Shown: positions 9,357-19,275, counted from the stretch's first letter. The stretch is DNA of 64,000 nucleotides from Acetobacter pasteurianus subsp. pasteurianus LMG 1262 = NBRC 106471 (GCF_000285275.1 NZ_CADO01000003.1:1-64000), one strand, 5' to 3'. Made by a program: numbers and translations. The notes: generated by a model from the letters alone, not told the origin.

Positions 9357-9417
9357 GAAACCATGATGGATAGATGCATCAAAATCTGTCTTTTCCACCA
9401 TAATTCTCCACAAAAAA

Positions 9418-10347
9418 TCAGACTGTGTCAGCCACACCCACTAAACCGCGTGCATAATCCACTGCGGAGAAAGGTCGCAGATCTTCTGCCTGTTCACCCA
9501 CACCCACGGCATGCACGGGCAACCCAAACTGATCAGCCAGCGCCACCACAATGCCCCCACGGGCAGAACCATCCAATTTTGTCACCACCAGACCGGTCAC
9601 ATTCACAAGTTCGCGAAACACCCGCACCTGCTCCACAGCATTCTGGCCAGTTGTGGCATCCAGCACCAACAACACGGAGTGTGGCGCCGTTTCATCGAAC
9701 TTACGCATGACGCGGATAATCTTGGCAAGTTCTTCCATCAGCGCACTTTTATTGTGCAGGCGGCCGGCCGTATCTACAAACAGCAGATCAGCACCTTCTG
9801 CCTTGCCACGCTTGAGTGCTTCAAAGGCCAAACCGGCTGCATCTGCACCGGGGGGGCCAGCAATAACCGGGCAACCGGTTCTTTCGCCCCAAATCTGCAA
9901 TTGCTCCACGGCTGCGGCGCGGAAGGTATCGCCCGCCACCATCATCACCTTCTTACCTTCCTCGGTAAAAAAGCGGGCCATTTTGCCAATAGTGGTTGTT
10001 TTACCCACGCCATTCACACCCACCACCAATACAACATGCGGTTTGTGTGCGGGATCAGGCTCAAAAGGCTTGGCAACAGGTTCCAGAATGGTGGCAATTT
10101 CGTCCGCCAAGGTGTTGCGAATTTCTTCGTCCGTCACCTCAGTGCCAAAACGGGAGGATCGGAAGGATTCGATAATACGCTCTGCAACAGCCGGCCCCAT
10201 ATCTGCTGTAATCAGCAGATCTTCCAGCTCTTCCAGTGCTTCGTCATCCAGCTTGCGCTTGGTGAAAATGCCCGTAATGCCTCCACCCAGCTTTTGGGTA
10301 GAACGTGACAATCCCTGCTTGAGACGAGAGAAAAAACCAAGCGCCAT
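9418..10347 (-). CDS. ftsY: signal recognition particle receptor FtsY
   Basis: FtsY docks the ribosome-SRP complex at the membrane for co-translational insertion. With the start at ATG 10347 (MALGFFSRLK), one base after the mtaB stop, it is 309 residues. An upstream ATG at 10377 would overlap mtaB. The short basic N-terminus lacks the long acidic A domain of E. coli FtsY, as is common in alphaproteobacteria. GTPase motifs are clear: G1 GVNGVGKTT at about 110-118, DTAGR at 192-196, and TKLDG later. Confidence 0.95.
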   Translation of the reverse strand: MALGFFSRLKQGLSRSTQKLGGGITGIFTKRKLDDEALEELEDLLITADMGPAVAERIIESFRSSRFGTEVTDEEIRNTLADEIATILEPVAKPFEPDPAHKPHVVLVVGVNGVGKTTTIGKMARFFTEEGKKVMMVAGDTFRAAAVEQLQIWGERTGCPVIAGPPGADAAGLAFEALKRGKAEGADLLFVDTAGRLHNKSALMEELAKIIRVMRKFDETAPHSVLLVLDATTGQNAVEQVRVFRELVNVTGLVVTKLDGSARGGIVVALADQFGLPVHAVGVGEQAEDLRPFSAVDYARGLVGVADTV

Positions 10348-10348
10348 C

Positions 10349-11593
10349 TCAGATCCTTTCCACCACCAGCCCTGCACTTTCGGCCATTGTGGGCTGAAGG
10401 GTTATAATTTCCCCCACTTCGGCTTCACCTTGCGCAAGCCGCACCGGCGCAAACTGCTCACTATGGCCGGTGGTTGGGGTTTCCATCAGCACGCGTAGGG
10501 GCTGACCTACAAGACTTTCATAATATCGGGCAGCAGAGGCTGCACCCACTTCGCGCAACTGCGCAGCACGCGCCTTGCGCTCGGGCACAGGCACTGCACG
10601 CATACGCGCTGCAGGCGTTCCAGGCCGCTCACTATACGGAAACACATGCAGATACGGCAGCGCCTGCTGGGCAAGAAAACTGCGGGTTTCTTCAAACAGC
10701 GTTTCATCTTCAGTTGGGAAGCCCGCAATAACATCAGCGCCAATGCCAATATCTGGCCGCAGTTTTCGTGCACGTTCTACAACCCGCGCAGCATCTGCCA
10801 CCAAATGCCGCCGCTTCATGCGCTTGAGAATCAGGTCAGACCCTGCCTGCAAGGAAAGATGCAGATAAGGCATAAAACGTGGCTCTTCTGCCAGAAGCTG
10901 CCAGATATCCTCATCAATCTCGACCGGATCTACCGAAGAAAGGCGCATGCGCTCCAGTTCTGGCACCAGGCGCAACACGCGGCGGCAAAGCTGACCAAGC
11001 ACTGGCTTGCCGGGCAGGTCTTCCCCCCAGGATGTCATATCCACCCCGGTCAGCACCACTTCCCGATACCCGGACTGCACCAAAGCACGTACCTGCTCCA
11101 CTACAGCCCCCACGGGGACAGACCGAGATGGCCCGCGCCCAAAAGGAATAATGCAGAACGTGCACCGATGATTGCACCCCTGCTGAACCTGCACAAAAGC
11201 CCGTGTGCGGCCTGCAAATTCCGTCACCAGATGTGCGGCCGTTTCCTTGGCTGCCATAATATCGGACACAGCAAGCGGCTCAGACAAGGCAGATGCAGAC
11301 CAACTCTCGGCCTTCAGCTTTTCCTCATTCCCCAGTACACGGGCTACGCCGGGCAGATCGCTCCAACTTTCTGGGTTAATCTGGGCTGCACATCCTGTGA
11401 CCACAATGCGGGCATCCGGATTTTCACGATGCGCGCGCCGAATAGCCTGCCGCGCCTGCCGCTCTGCCTCTCCCGTAACGGCACAGGTGTTCACGATAAT
11501 TACATTATCCAGTGAAGCTGCGTGGTTACGCATCACTTCACTTTCCCATGTATTCAGACGACAGCCAAATGTGAGAATTTCTGGCTTGCTCAT
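10349..11593 (-). CDS. mtaB: tRNA t6A37 methylthiotransferase MtaB
   Basis: The 414-residue radical-SAM enzyme adds a methylthio group to threonylcarbamoyl-adenosine 37 of tRNAs. Visible parts are the N-terminal UPF0004 domain with Cys11, Cys37 and Cys68 for one Fe-S cluster, and the radical-SAM triad Cys140, Cys144, Cys147 (GCNHRCTFC). A TRAM-like C-terminus follows. It overlaps dapF by 4 bp and abuts ftsY, a familiar alphaproteobacterial trio. The early CRLN pattern favours MtaB over MiaB. Confidence 0.9.
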   Translation of the reverse strand: MSKPEILTFGCRLNTWESEVMRNHAASLDNVIIVNTCAVTGEAERQARQAIRRAHRENPDARIVVTGCAAQINPESWSDLPGVARVLGNEEKLKAESWSASALSEPLAVSDIMAAKETAAHLVTEFAGRTRAFVQVQQGCNHRCTFCIIPFGRGPSRSVPVGAVVEQVRALVQSGYREVVLTGVDMTSWGEDLPGKPVLGQLCRRVLRLVPELERMRLSSVDPVEIDEDIWQLLAEEPRFMPYLHLSLQAGSDLILKRMKRRHLVADAARVVERARKLRPDIGIGADVIAGFPTEDETLFEETRSFLAQQALPYLHVFPYSERPGTPAARMRAVPVPERKARAAQLREVGAASAARYYESLVGQPLRVLMETPTTGHSEQFAPVRLAQGEAEVGEIITLQPTMAESAGLVVERI

Positions 11594-12402
11594 TCCGGGT
11601 ACGCGGCCAAATCAACCGTCCCCTCAAAAGCTGTTGTTGCAGAACCTGTCATGAGCACATGATTGTTGGCTGTCCATTCAATCCGCAAAATGCCACCATC
11701 CAGTTCCACTTCACACACACGGCCGATCAGACCGCGCCGTGCTGCATTTACCACTGCGGCACATGCGCCAGAACCACAGGCTTCTGTTACACCGGCACCA
11801 CGTTCATGCACCTTGAGCCGCATCCGTGCTGGCCCATCAATACGCGCAAAGCCGATATTGGCGCGTTCGGGAAAAAGCGGGTCATGCTCCAGCGCATACC
11901 CTTGGGAAAGGCGCACAAAATCTTCCACAAAAAACGTTGCGTGCGGGTTCCCCATAGATGCCGCGGCAGGGTCACCCTCCAATGGCAGATGCAGGGTATC
12001 CATTTCCGCCGCCAAAGGCACATCCTGCCAGTTCAGGCGGGGTTCACCCATATCTACCGTAATCAGACCGTTTTCTTCTATCCGCGCAGGCAGGCATCCA
12101 GCGCGCGTTTGTAGCACAGGCGTTCTGTTTCCTGTTTCCCGCCAGATCAGATCAGCCACACAGCGCGAAGCATTTCCGCACGCACCGGCCTCTGATCCAT
12201 CAGGATTGAAAAAACGCACAAAAACATCTGCCCCCTCCGCACAGGCCGGGCGCAGCGTCACCAACTGGTCACACCCAATACCACGGCGCCTATGCGCCAA
12301 AGCGGCTATACGGGCTGGCGTAAGGGACAAATGCCCATTGCGCTCGTCCAGAATGACGAAATCATTCCCCAGACCATGCATTTTACGGAAAGATGTCAGC
12401 AT
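11590..12402 (-). CDS. dapF: diaminopimelate epimerase
   Basis: The 270-residue enzyme converts LL- to meso-diaminopimelate for lysine and peptidoglycan synthesis. The two catalytic cysteines are in place: Cys75 in GACGNASR and Cys209 in EACGSGAC. Length and the N-terminal MHGLGNDFV motif fit the family. It is first in a unit with mtaB and ftsY. Confidence 0.95.
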   Translation of the reverse strand: MLTSFRKMHGLGNDFVILDERNGHLSLTPARIAALAHRRRGIGCDQLVTLRPACAEGADVFVRFFNPDGSEAGACGNASRCVADLIWRETGNRTPVLQTRAGCLPARIEENGLITVDMGEPRLNWQDVPLAAEMDTLHLPLEGDPAAASMGNPHATFFVEDFVRLSQGYALEHDPLFPERANIGFARIDGPARMRLKVHERGAGVTEACGSGACAAVVNAARRGLIGRVCEVELDGGILRIEWTANNHVLMTGSATTAFEGTVDLAAYPE

Positions 12403-12507
12403 GCCGTGGCTTATACGCCACTTTAAGCGCTGATGCCATGAGAGAAAGCAGCCAGCAGGCCCGGAAATCGGTCTTTTCCGCGCTCTACTGGCATAATTGT
12501 AACGTGC

Positions 12508-12909
12508 TTACAGGAAGCGCCCCGGAGCACCACGCTGCAATACTTCAATTTTATAACCATCCGGATCGGTCAGAAAAAAGAACTGCCCTACCACTTGGCC
12601 TTTATTTTCCAGCGTTTTAACCGGCGTAACCGGATGCCCAGCTACTTCCATACGATCATGTTCTGCCTGCACATCCGCAACAGACACAGCGAGATGGCCG
12701 TAACCTTCCCCTAGATCATAAGGTTCTGTCCGCCCGTGGTTGATTGTAAGTTCAAGCTCAAAAGTCTGCTCATCATTAGCCAGATACACCAATGTAAAAC
12801 TCTCAAATTCAAACCGGCCGACAGGTTTGATGCCGAGCGTATCTGCATAAAAATGCGTGGAACGTGCCTCGTCCAACACCCGCAACATGCTGTGGATCAT
12901 CTTGGCCAT
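12508..12909 (-). CDS. gloA: lactoylglutathione lyase (glyoxalase I)
   Basis: The 133-residue VOC-fold protein matches class I glyoxalase: MIHSMLRVLDEARSTHFYADTLG at the N-terminus with a metal-binding His, FELELTINHG in the middle and GYGHLAVSV in the second half. It detoxifies methylglyoxal with glutathione. It stands alone, 105 bp from dapF, and is divergent from the porin gene. Confidence 0.9.
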   Translation of the reverse strand: MAKMIHSMLRVLDEARSTHFYADTLGIKPVGRFEFESFTLVYLANDEQTFELELTINHGRTEPYDLGEGYGHLAVSVADVQAEHDRMEVAGHPVTPVKTLENKGQVVGQFFFLTDPDGYKIEVLQRGAPGRFL

Positions 12910-13026
12910 AAAAACATTCCTTTACCAAACAGAGCATAATAAAAACCAACGCCTGTGCTTAACGCACATCTTTTTTCCCTGAAATTATTTTTTAAGGAGA
13001 GAGCTCTTTACGGCAAGCCAAGGAAA

Positions 13027-15000
13027 ATGGTTCACATTCATATAAGAACCACTTCAACAATATTTGAAAAGCGAATGCGCATCTTCCGCCAGTTTTCCTG
13101 CCGCATGGCACATCATATTAAAACAGGCCTATGCATGGGCACTGTACTGGCCTCTGGCGGAATGGCCATGAACTACGCCTATGCGGCAGCGGATGATGCG
13201 GCCTCGCTTGATGCGTTGGAACAGCAGATTGCGCGCATTCAAACCGAACAGCGCGAATTGCAAAAAGCACTCGTAAGCGTGCAAAAACAGATTGCCCAGC
13301 GCCGCGGCACTGTACACGCCAGTAATGGCAGCTCCACTACAGCAAGGGCTGTTTCTGGCAGCCACCATGCCGTTGCCAGTTCTGGCTCTGGTGTTACCGT
13401 TGCCATGCAGGATGGTACAATCGCCAGCACAGCCTCCACAGATCCGGGTATTAGCGCACCAGCCTCCACACGCTCTATGCGTCATGCCATTGGTCCAGAT
13501 GCCCAACCTGTATTTTCTGGCAAAAATGATACGCCCGAAGTGGAATCTGTTGTTGGCCACCGTGCAGAAGACATGATTGCCCGTATTGCGGACAACCAAG
13601 TGGGCGCGCACCAACGTGAAACAGCTGGCGCACAGGCCGCCGGTGCGCTGGGCGACCATGGCGTGTTCCACCTTGGGCCACTTACCCTTATTTTGGGTGG
13701 CTTTTTGGATGCAGCGGCGGTGGAATCAAACCGCCACACATCCACCGGCACCTTCAACTATTGGGCGGACATGCCTTACAAGGGTGATGCGCGTTACCAT
13801 ACCGATAACTTTGAAGGCAGCGCACGTTACAGCCGTATTTCCCTTATGGCCCGCGGCAACGTGGATAAAAACTCCACCATTTCCGGTTTTTATGAAATGG
13901 ACTTCGGGGCGGGCGCTTCCACAACAGATCCGTATGAAAGTAACAGTTACACCTTCCGTATGCGCCAACTTTATATGGCCTACGATAACAGTGCTCTGAA
14001 CTTTCACTTTCTGGCCGGGCAAGCATGGAGCATGCTGACACCTGGCCGCGTGGGTATTATTCCCCGTCAGGAAAATCTGCCTCTCACCATCGAATCCTCC
14101 ATGCTGGCAGGCCAGACATGGGCACGGCAGCTACAGTTCCGCTTTGTAAAAGACTTCTTCCAGCACAGGCTGTGGGCTGGCCTTTCCATCGAAAACTCGG
14201 CCACCCTTTATAATGTTGATAGCTTTTCGAGCGTGACAGACGGGCAGGTACGCCTGCCAAACGGACGGATTGCAACTGTAGGGTATGACGGCACGGGCCT
14301 GACAAACGATGCCCTCTTCCCCAACGAAATTGCCCCAGACATTATTGGTAAACTGGCATGGGACCCCCACTGGGGGCACTACGAAATTGAGGGGATTCTG
14401 CACTTTCCGCATACCCGCGTTTCCGAACTTGGTGGCGGACGCAACCATACTGCCATTGCTGGCGGTGGTGGTGGCTCTGTTGTGCTTCCCGTTCTGCCGC
14501 ACAAGGTGGAAGTGCGGCTTGCAGGCTTGGCTGGGGTAGGCATTGGCCGTTACGGGTCTGTGTTGCTGCCAGATGCCACGCTTAATTCCAAAGGTGAGCC
14601 CTCACCCATTCCATCCATACAAGGTACGGCTGGCGTTATTGCCCACCCTAACCCGCTTATCGATGTGTATGGTTACTTTGGATATCAACAGGCAGGCCGT
14701 CGCTACTTTGATGCCAATGGCTCTGCCTATGGGTATGGCAACCCATCGTTTGATAACAGCGGCTGTAATGTTGAAATGGCCACAGAACTTTCCACTCTTG
14801 GCTGCACAGGCAATACCCGCAGCGTCATGGAAGCAACCGTTGGCGCGTGGTATCGTTTCTTCAAGGGCCATTACGGCACTGTGGAAGCCGGTTTGCAGCT
14901 TGCGTATTCCCGCCGCAAGGCCTGGGAAGGGCTGGGCGGCGCCCCAAGTGCTGGTATGAGCCAGGTTTTTATGGATTTCCGCTATCTTCCTTTCCAGTAA
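13027..15000 (+). CDS. outer-membrane porin with N-terminal coiled coil
   Basis: The protein has a signal region ending in NYAYA, then a heptad-rich segment (SLDALEQQIARIQTEQRELQ) predicted to form a trimeric coiled coil. A low-complexity Ser/Ala/Thr linker follows, then a beta-barrel of about 450 residues with alternating aromatic strands and a terminal Phe-Gln. This resembles DcaP-like porins. The start is unclear. ATG 13027 has AAGG close upstream, while ATG 13075 (MRIFRQ) and ATG 13105 (MAHHIK) give more normal signal peptides. The barrel presumably admits small solutes; the substrate cannot be read from sequence. Confidence 0.75.
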   Translation: MVHIHIRTTSTIFEKRMRIFRQFSCRMAHHIKTGLCMGTVLASGGMAMNYAYAAADDAASLDALEQQIARIQTEQRELQKALVSVQKQIAQRRGTVHASNGSSTTARAVSGSHHAVASSGSGVTVAMQDGTIASTASTDPGISAPASTRSMRHAIGPDAQPVFSGKNDTPEVESVVGHRAEDMIARIADNQVGAHQRETAGAQAAGALGDHGVFHLGPLTLILGGFLDAAAVESNRHTSTGTFNYWADMPYKGDARYHTDNFEGSARYSRISLMARGNVDKNSTISGFYEMDFGAGASTTDPYESNSYTFRMRQLYMAYDNSALNFHFLAGQAWSMLTPGRVGIIPRQENLPLTIESSMLAGQTWARQLQFRFVKDFFQHRLWAGLSIENSATLYNVDSFSSVTDGQVRLPNGRIATVGYDGTGLTNDALFPNEIAPDIIGKLAWDPHWGHYEIEGILHFPHTRVSELGGGRNHTAIAGGGGGSVVLPVLPHKVEVRLAGLAGVGIGRYGSVLLPDATLNSKGEPSPIPSIQGTAGVIAHPNPLIDVYGYFGYQQAGRRYFDANGSAYGYGNPSFDNSGCNVEMATELSTLGCTGNTRSVMEATVGAWYRFFKGHYGTVEAGLQLAYSRRKAWEGLGGAPSAGMSQVFMDFRYLPFQ

Positions 15001-15065
15001 AAGCGCATAATTCCTGTGCTATAAAATCATGCAGTACAGGGTTCTGCCGTCAAACTACTAGCTTT

Positions 15066-15111
15066 TCCGGGCAGGAACCTTTATCTCGCATTTCTATTCC
15101 CGTTGCCCGGA
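15066..15111 (+). promoter_or_regulatory. stem-loop in the leader of the DEAD-box helicase gene
   Basis: TCCGGGCA (15066-15073) pairs perfectly with TGCCCGGA (15104-15111) across a 30-base loop. It ends 10 bases before the helicase ATG, where no clear Shine-Dalgarno site is visible. It could control translation of the helicase or terminate upstream transcription; only the pairing is seen. Confidence 0.35.
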
Positions 15112-15121
15112 TCCGGATTGT

Positions 15122-16876
15122 ATGCCTTTTCAGAATGCTCCTGCCCCTCTCGCTCGTGCTCTTGCTGCACGTGGCTTTACTGCTCCTACCGCTGTTCAGG
15201 CCGCCGTTCTGGCCGATGATGCCAAAAATCGCGACCTGCTGGTTTCAGCCCGCACCGGATCTGGCAAAACTGTTGCTTTCGGCCTGACGCTGGCTGACCT
15301 GCTGCTGAATGATGCAGGCCGCTGCGTGCCGTCTGGCGCACCTATCGCTCTGGTTATTGCCCCCACGCGTGAACTTGCCTTGCAGGTGCGTAGTGAGCTG
15401 GAATGGCTGTATGCCGAAACCGGTGCACGCATTGTTTCCTGCGTTGGTGGCATGGAACCCCGCAAGGAAGCCCGAGCCCTTGCCTCTGGCTGCCACATTG
15501 TTGTGGGCACCCCTGGCCGCCTGTGTGACCATCTGCGCCGCGGTGCGCTTGATCTTTCACACCTGAAAGCCGTGGTGCTGGATGAAGCAGATGAAATGCT
15601 TGATCTGGGCTTCCGTGATGAGCTGGAAACCCTGCTGGACGCCATGCCAAAAGAGCGGCGCACCCTGCTGTTTTCCGCAACCATTGCACGCGATATTGCA
15701 GCCCTTGCACGCCGATATCAGCAGGATGCCCTACGCATTGATACGGTAGGGACAAATACTCCCCACGCCGATATTACCTACCGTGCTGTTCTGACCGAAC
15801 AAGGCGATATGGCTGGCACGGTTGTAAACGTGCTGCGCCTGATGGAATCCTCCGCTGCCATCGTGTTCTGCCATACGCGTGAAGCTGTGCGCCAGTTGCA
15901 GGCGATTCTGACAGAACGCGGTTTTTCCTCCGTCGCCATTTCAGGTGATCTGGGACAGAACGAACGTAGCCGCGCCATAGAAAGCCTGCGCCATGGCCAA
16001 GCCCGCGTGTGCGTAGCAACAGACGTAGCCGCCCGCGGTATTGATATTCCGGATCTGGGGCTGGTTATCCATGCCAGCCTGCCCTCCAACCCAGCTACCT
16101 TGCTGCATCGTTCCGGCCGTACAGGCCGTGCAGGCAAAAAAGGTACCTGTGTGTTATTGGTGCCACCGGCACGCAGAAGATTGGCAGAACGCCTGCTTCA
16201 GGCCGCCAAGGTCACCGCAGAATGGAGTGGTGCCCCTACCCCGGCGGCCATTGCCACAGCCGATGCCGAGCGCCTTTTGGGTGCTCCATTCCTTTCTGCT
16301 CCGGCACCGGAAGATGCAGAAACACAAACGCTGATCGGTCGCCTTGTTGCTGAACACACGCCAGAACAACTGGCTGCAGCACTTGTTGGCCTGTGGCATA
16401 AAAGCCTGCCTGCACCTGTTTCTGTACGCGTCATCACTCCAGATGCGCGTCGTGCCCCGCGTGAGCGTGATCCAAACCGCCCTGTGCGCGAAAGAGAACG
16501 TGCACCTGCGATGGATGGCAAATGGTTCCGCCTTTCTGTTGGCCGTGAAGATCGGGCAGACCCCAAATGGCTGGTGCCCATGCTGTGCCGCTTGGGGAAC
16601 ATTAAAAAGCAGGATATCGGCTCTATCCGTATTACGCAGGACCACACACTGGTTGAAATTTCTCCCGATAAAGCTGAGCAGTTTGCGTCTTGCGCCTCTG
16701 CCACGGACCCGGATGAAATTACAGTGGAACCAGCAGCAGCACCCCGCAAAGGTGGCGGTGGTGGCGGACCTCGCCCTGCTTATGCTGATCGGAAACCCAA
16801 AGGTGGCCGTTCTTTTGCGCCTCGTCGGGAAGGCCCTAGCAAAAACGGTTCTTCCCGCAAGCGTAAATCAAAATAA
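15122..16876 (+). CDS. DEAD-box ATP-dependent RNA helicase with DbpA-type RNA-binding domain
   Basis: The 584-residue protein has all core motifs: ARTGSGKT (43-50), PTRELA, DEAD (154-157), SAT (185-187), then the helicase C domain with ARGIDIPDL and HRSGRTGRAGKKG. Residues about 470-545 look like the DbpA/CsdA RNA-binding domain, followed by a basic Gly- and Arg-rich tail. Such helicases unwind structured RNA in ribosome assembly or at low temperature. It is transcribed alone and has a stem-loop just before the start. Confidence 0.9.
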   Translation: MPFQNAPAPLARALAARGFTAPTAVQAAVLADDAKNRDLLVSARTGSGKTVAFGLTLADLLLNDAGRCVPSGAPIALVIAPTRELALQVRSELEWLYAETGARIVSCVGGMEPRKEARALASGCHIVVGTPGRLCDHLRRGALDLSHLKAVVLDEADEMLDLGFRDELETLLDAMPKERRTLLFSATIARDIAALARRYQQDALRIDTVGTNTPHADITYRAVLTEQGDMAGTVVNVLRLMESSAAIVFCHTREAVRQLQAILTERGFSSVAISGDLGQNERSRAIESLRHGQARVCVATDVAARGIDIPDLGLVIHASLPSNPATLLHRSGRTGRAGKKGTCVLLVPPARRRLAERLLQAAKVTAEWSGAPTPAAIATADAERLLGAPFLSAPAPEDAETQTLIGRLVAEHTPEQLAAALVGLWHKSLPAPVSVRVITPDARRAPRERDPNRPVRERERAPAMDGKWFRLSVGREDRADPKWLVPMLCRLGNIKKQDIGSIRITQDHTLVEISPDKAEQFASCASATDPDEITVEPAAAPRKGGGGGGPRPAYADRKPKGGRSFAPRREGPSKNGSSRKRKSK

Positions 16877-16894
16877 ACTTTACACTCATCAACC

Positions 16895-16922
16895 CATCAG
16901 GCCGCTTTCAAGCGGCCTGATG
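16895..16922. terminator. stem-loop between the helicase and the repeat-protein gene
   Basis: A perfect 13-bp inverted repeat, CATCAGGCCGCTT with AAGCGGCCTGATG and a 2-base loop, lies between two converging genes. Flanking T-runs are weak on both strands, so bidirectional termination is inferred from position. Confidence 0.55.
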
Positions 16923-16937
16923 CAGTTTGAGCCAACC

Positions 16938-17525
16938 TTACAAAGGTGGCAGAGTGGTTGCATCGCGCAGGTCTGAAGAAACCCGGTCTCTCTGGGCTTT
17001 CCAAGCCTTACGCGTATTTTCCCCCGCATTATTCCAACGGTCTGTAACGTTCTTTTCTGCGTTGGTTACACGATCACGCTGCGCCTGCAGCCTTTCGCGT
17101 GCTTCCTCACCACTGTTATTCCAGCGATCCCGGACGTTCTTTTCCGCATTGGTGACACGGTCTCGCTGTGCCTGCAGTTTCTCACGTGCTTCCTCACCGC
17201 TATTGTTCCAGCGGTCACGCACGTTCTTTTCTGCATTGGTAACACGATCGCGCTGCGCCTGTAGCTGTTCACGCGTTGCTTCAGTGCTATTGTTCCAACT
17301 ATTGCGCACCTGATCTCGCGCAGCCTGCCCGCTATTTCTAAAACCAGATGTCAGATTATTGGCATCATTGCGCACGCTATCACGCGTTGCATTCAGTTGG
17401 TCCTGTGCGTCCTGCTGCAGGCAACCCGTCAGAGACAGGCACGGATCAGCATGTGCCAAAGATGCCGTGCCAGCCAACGCTGCCACAGATAAACTCATCA
17501 CCGCAAATTTCTGAATAAACCTCAT
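16938..17525 (-). CDS. exported protein with three tandem 29-residue coiled-coil repeats
   Basis: The 195-residue product has a signal peptide ending AHA (residue 26), two cysteines (29 and 35), then charged helical sequence. Residues 92-178 are three consecutive 29-residue units starting RDRVTNAEKN and containing RWNNSGEEARE; residues 63-91 are a degenerate earlier copy. It is rich in Arg, Asn, Glu and Gln with no hydrophobic core. I do not recognise a named family. A periplasmic extended helical or stress-related protein is possible, but no function is assigned. Confidence 0.75.
   Translation of the reverse strand: MRFIQKFAVMSLSVAALAGTASLAHADPCLSLTGCLQQDAQDQLNATRDSVRNDANNLTSGFRNSGQAARDQVRNSWNNSTEATREQLQAQRDRVTNAEKNVRDRWNNSGEEAREKLQAQRDRVTNAEKNVRDRWNNSGEEARERLQAQRDRVTNAEKNVTDRWNNAGENTRKAWKAQRDRVSSDLRDATTLPPL
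16992..17252 (-). repeat. three tandem 87-bp coding repeats
   Basis: Three adjacent 87-bp units encode the 29-residue repeats of the exported protein. They differ from each other mainly at third codon positions, so the peptide has been kept while the DNA drifted. Confidence 0.85.
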
Positions 17526-17682
17526 AATAACCTATTCTTTCTTCAATTCTGTCCACACGAAGTGGAGCGTTGATGAATTTTTAGACATGTAATTCTGGCA
17601 AAAAATAGTCCACCCCGGCCCTTGCGAGAACACGATTGCAGACGCAGCATAGCGACAAGTATTTTCGATAAACTCAAGGATC

Positions 17683-19275
17683 ATGCGTATCGTGATGAAA
17701 CCTGTTTTCTACCCGGCAAAATGGCCAAGTTTTAGCAAGCTAAAGCTTGCTTGCTCTTTAGCTGTTGCCCTTAGCCTATCCACCACAGCCATAGCCGCAA
17801 CCGAACCATCACCACCGCCAGCCAAGCCCACACCACCGGTAACAGGCCCAGCTCCGGCACAAACGCAAACAGATACATTTCACAATGAAGCAGCCCTGCT
17901 GCCTCAGGACGCCATCACGCATCACACTGGCATTTTTGATAAGCGCAAAATCCCTTACACAGCCCATACCGGTACCCTGACCTTACGGGATGATGAAGGT
18001 GCCCCTACGGCGCGTGTTTTTTACGTTGCCTATACGCAGGATGGTGTAGATCCGGCTCATCGGCCTGTTGCCTATTTCTTTAATGGTGGCCCCGGCGCAG
18101 GCACGGCTTACTTACATTTGGGCGCGGCTGGCCCTTCTGTTCTCTCTTTCCCTAATGGCAACCCGGCAGATGGTGCCAATGCACAGCTCACACCCAACAC
18201 GGAAAGCTGGCTGGCTGCAGCAGATCTGGTGTTTATAGATGCACCGGGCACTGGCTGGTCTATCCCTACAGATGCCAAAAAAGCCGCTAAGGCATTTTAC
18301 GGCGTTAAACAGGATGCACACGCATTTGCAAAAGCTATCCAGCTTTGGGCCCAAAGCAATAACCGGCAGATTTCTCCACGTTATCTTGTAGGTGAAAGCT
18401 ACGGTGGCCTCCGCGCTATTGAAGTCGCCGATGCCCTCGCGCAGGATCAAAATATTCTGGTGAATGGGATCATCATGATCTCCCCAGCACTGGATATGAC
18501 ATTGCTGGATACGGCCAATGATATTCTGGCAACCAGTTTTGTCCTGCCCTCTCTGGAAGCATCCCAGCTTGCACTGCAACATAAACTGACACCAGAAAAC
18601 GCTGCCGGGCATTTGGATAGCGCATACCATTACGCCATTGGCCCATACCTCAGCACGCTGGCCAATGCGCCACTTGCCGGAAATGCCGCGCAGGATTTTT
18701 ACGAAGACGTTGCCACACATTCAGGCATCCCGCTTGAGACTGTGGCAAAAGAACGCGGCATGTTGCAGCCAGAGGCCCACGATGTGCGCAGCCGTAATGG
18801 GCGCCTTTATTCCCTTTACGATAGTACGTTTTCCATTGCAGACCCATTCCCCGAAGGTGTGGAAAATGGTGCCAGCCCGGACCCCATTCTGGATGGCTTT
18901 ACCCGCGCCTATGGCAGCGCATTTGAACAGTATGCTGCAACAAGCCTGAACTTCCGCACACCGCTAAGCTATTCTCTTTTGAACATGAAGGTAAATGAGG
19001 CGTGGGATTATCGGGATGGTGGCAGCCCTATTGTCCGCCCTATTCCGACACTTCGCCGCCTTTTGGCATTGAACCCAACCCTGCGGGTTTTTATTGCCAA
19101 TGGGTATTATGATCTGGTTTGCCCCTTTGCCTCATCCCGCTGGGTAGCTGAGCATATTCCGGTAGGCAGAAACCGCATTGCCCTACACACTTACCCTGGC
19201 GGACATATGCTTTACATCCGGGCAGACAGCCGCGCAGCCCTTGCGCAGGATGCCAAAACATTCATGACACCATAA
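17683..19275 (+). CDS. exported S10-family serine carboxypeptidase
   Basis: The 530-residue protein has a signal peptide to about residue 38 and a Pro-rich spacer (41-62). An S10 carboxypeptidase domain follows: oxyanion-hole motif NGGPG (134-138), nucleophile Ser239 in GESYGG, Asp477 in NGYYDLVCPF and His508 in PGGHM. These enzymes remove C-terminal residues at acidic pH, which would suit the periplasm of an acid-producing bacterium. AAGGA lies right before ATG 17683, and a second ATG four codons on is possible. It converges on rpsI across a strong terminator. Confidence 0.88.
   Translation: MRIVMKPVFYPAKWPSFSKLKLACSLAVALSLSTTAIAATEPSPPPAKPTPPVTGPAPAQTQTDTFHNEAALLPQDAITHHTGIFDKRKIPYTAHTGTLTLRDDEGAPTARVFYVAYTQDGVDPAHRPVAYFFNGGPGAGTAYLHLGAAGPSVLSFPNGNPADGANAQLTPNTESWLAAADLVFIDAPGTGWSIPTDAKKAAKAFYGVKQDAHAFAKAIQLWAQSNNRQISPRYLVGESYGGLRAIEVADALAQDQNILVNGIIMISPALDMTLLDTANDILATSFVLPSLEASQLALQHKLTPENAAGHLDSAYHYAIGPYLSTLANAPLAGNAAQDFYEDVATHSGIPLETVAKERGMLQPEAHDVRSRNGRLYSLYDSTFSIADPFPEGVENGASPDPILDGFTRAYGSAFEQYAATSLNFRTPLSYSLLNMKVNEAWDYRDGGSPIVRPIPTLRRLLALNPTLRVFIANGYYDLVCPFASSRWVAEHIPVGRNRIALHTYPGGHMLYIRADSRAALAQDAKTFMTP

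Noticed and set aside
12955-13026. GTG start giving a longer porin
   Set aside because: The added residues resemble nothing and would bury the signal peptide 50 residues inside.
16992-17252. Tandem repeats considered as a CRISPR-like array
   Set aside because: Units are contiguous with no spacers and are in-frame coding sequence.
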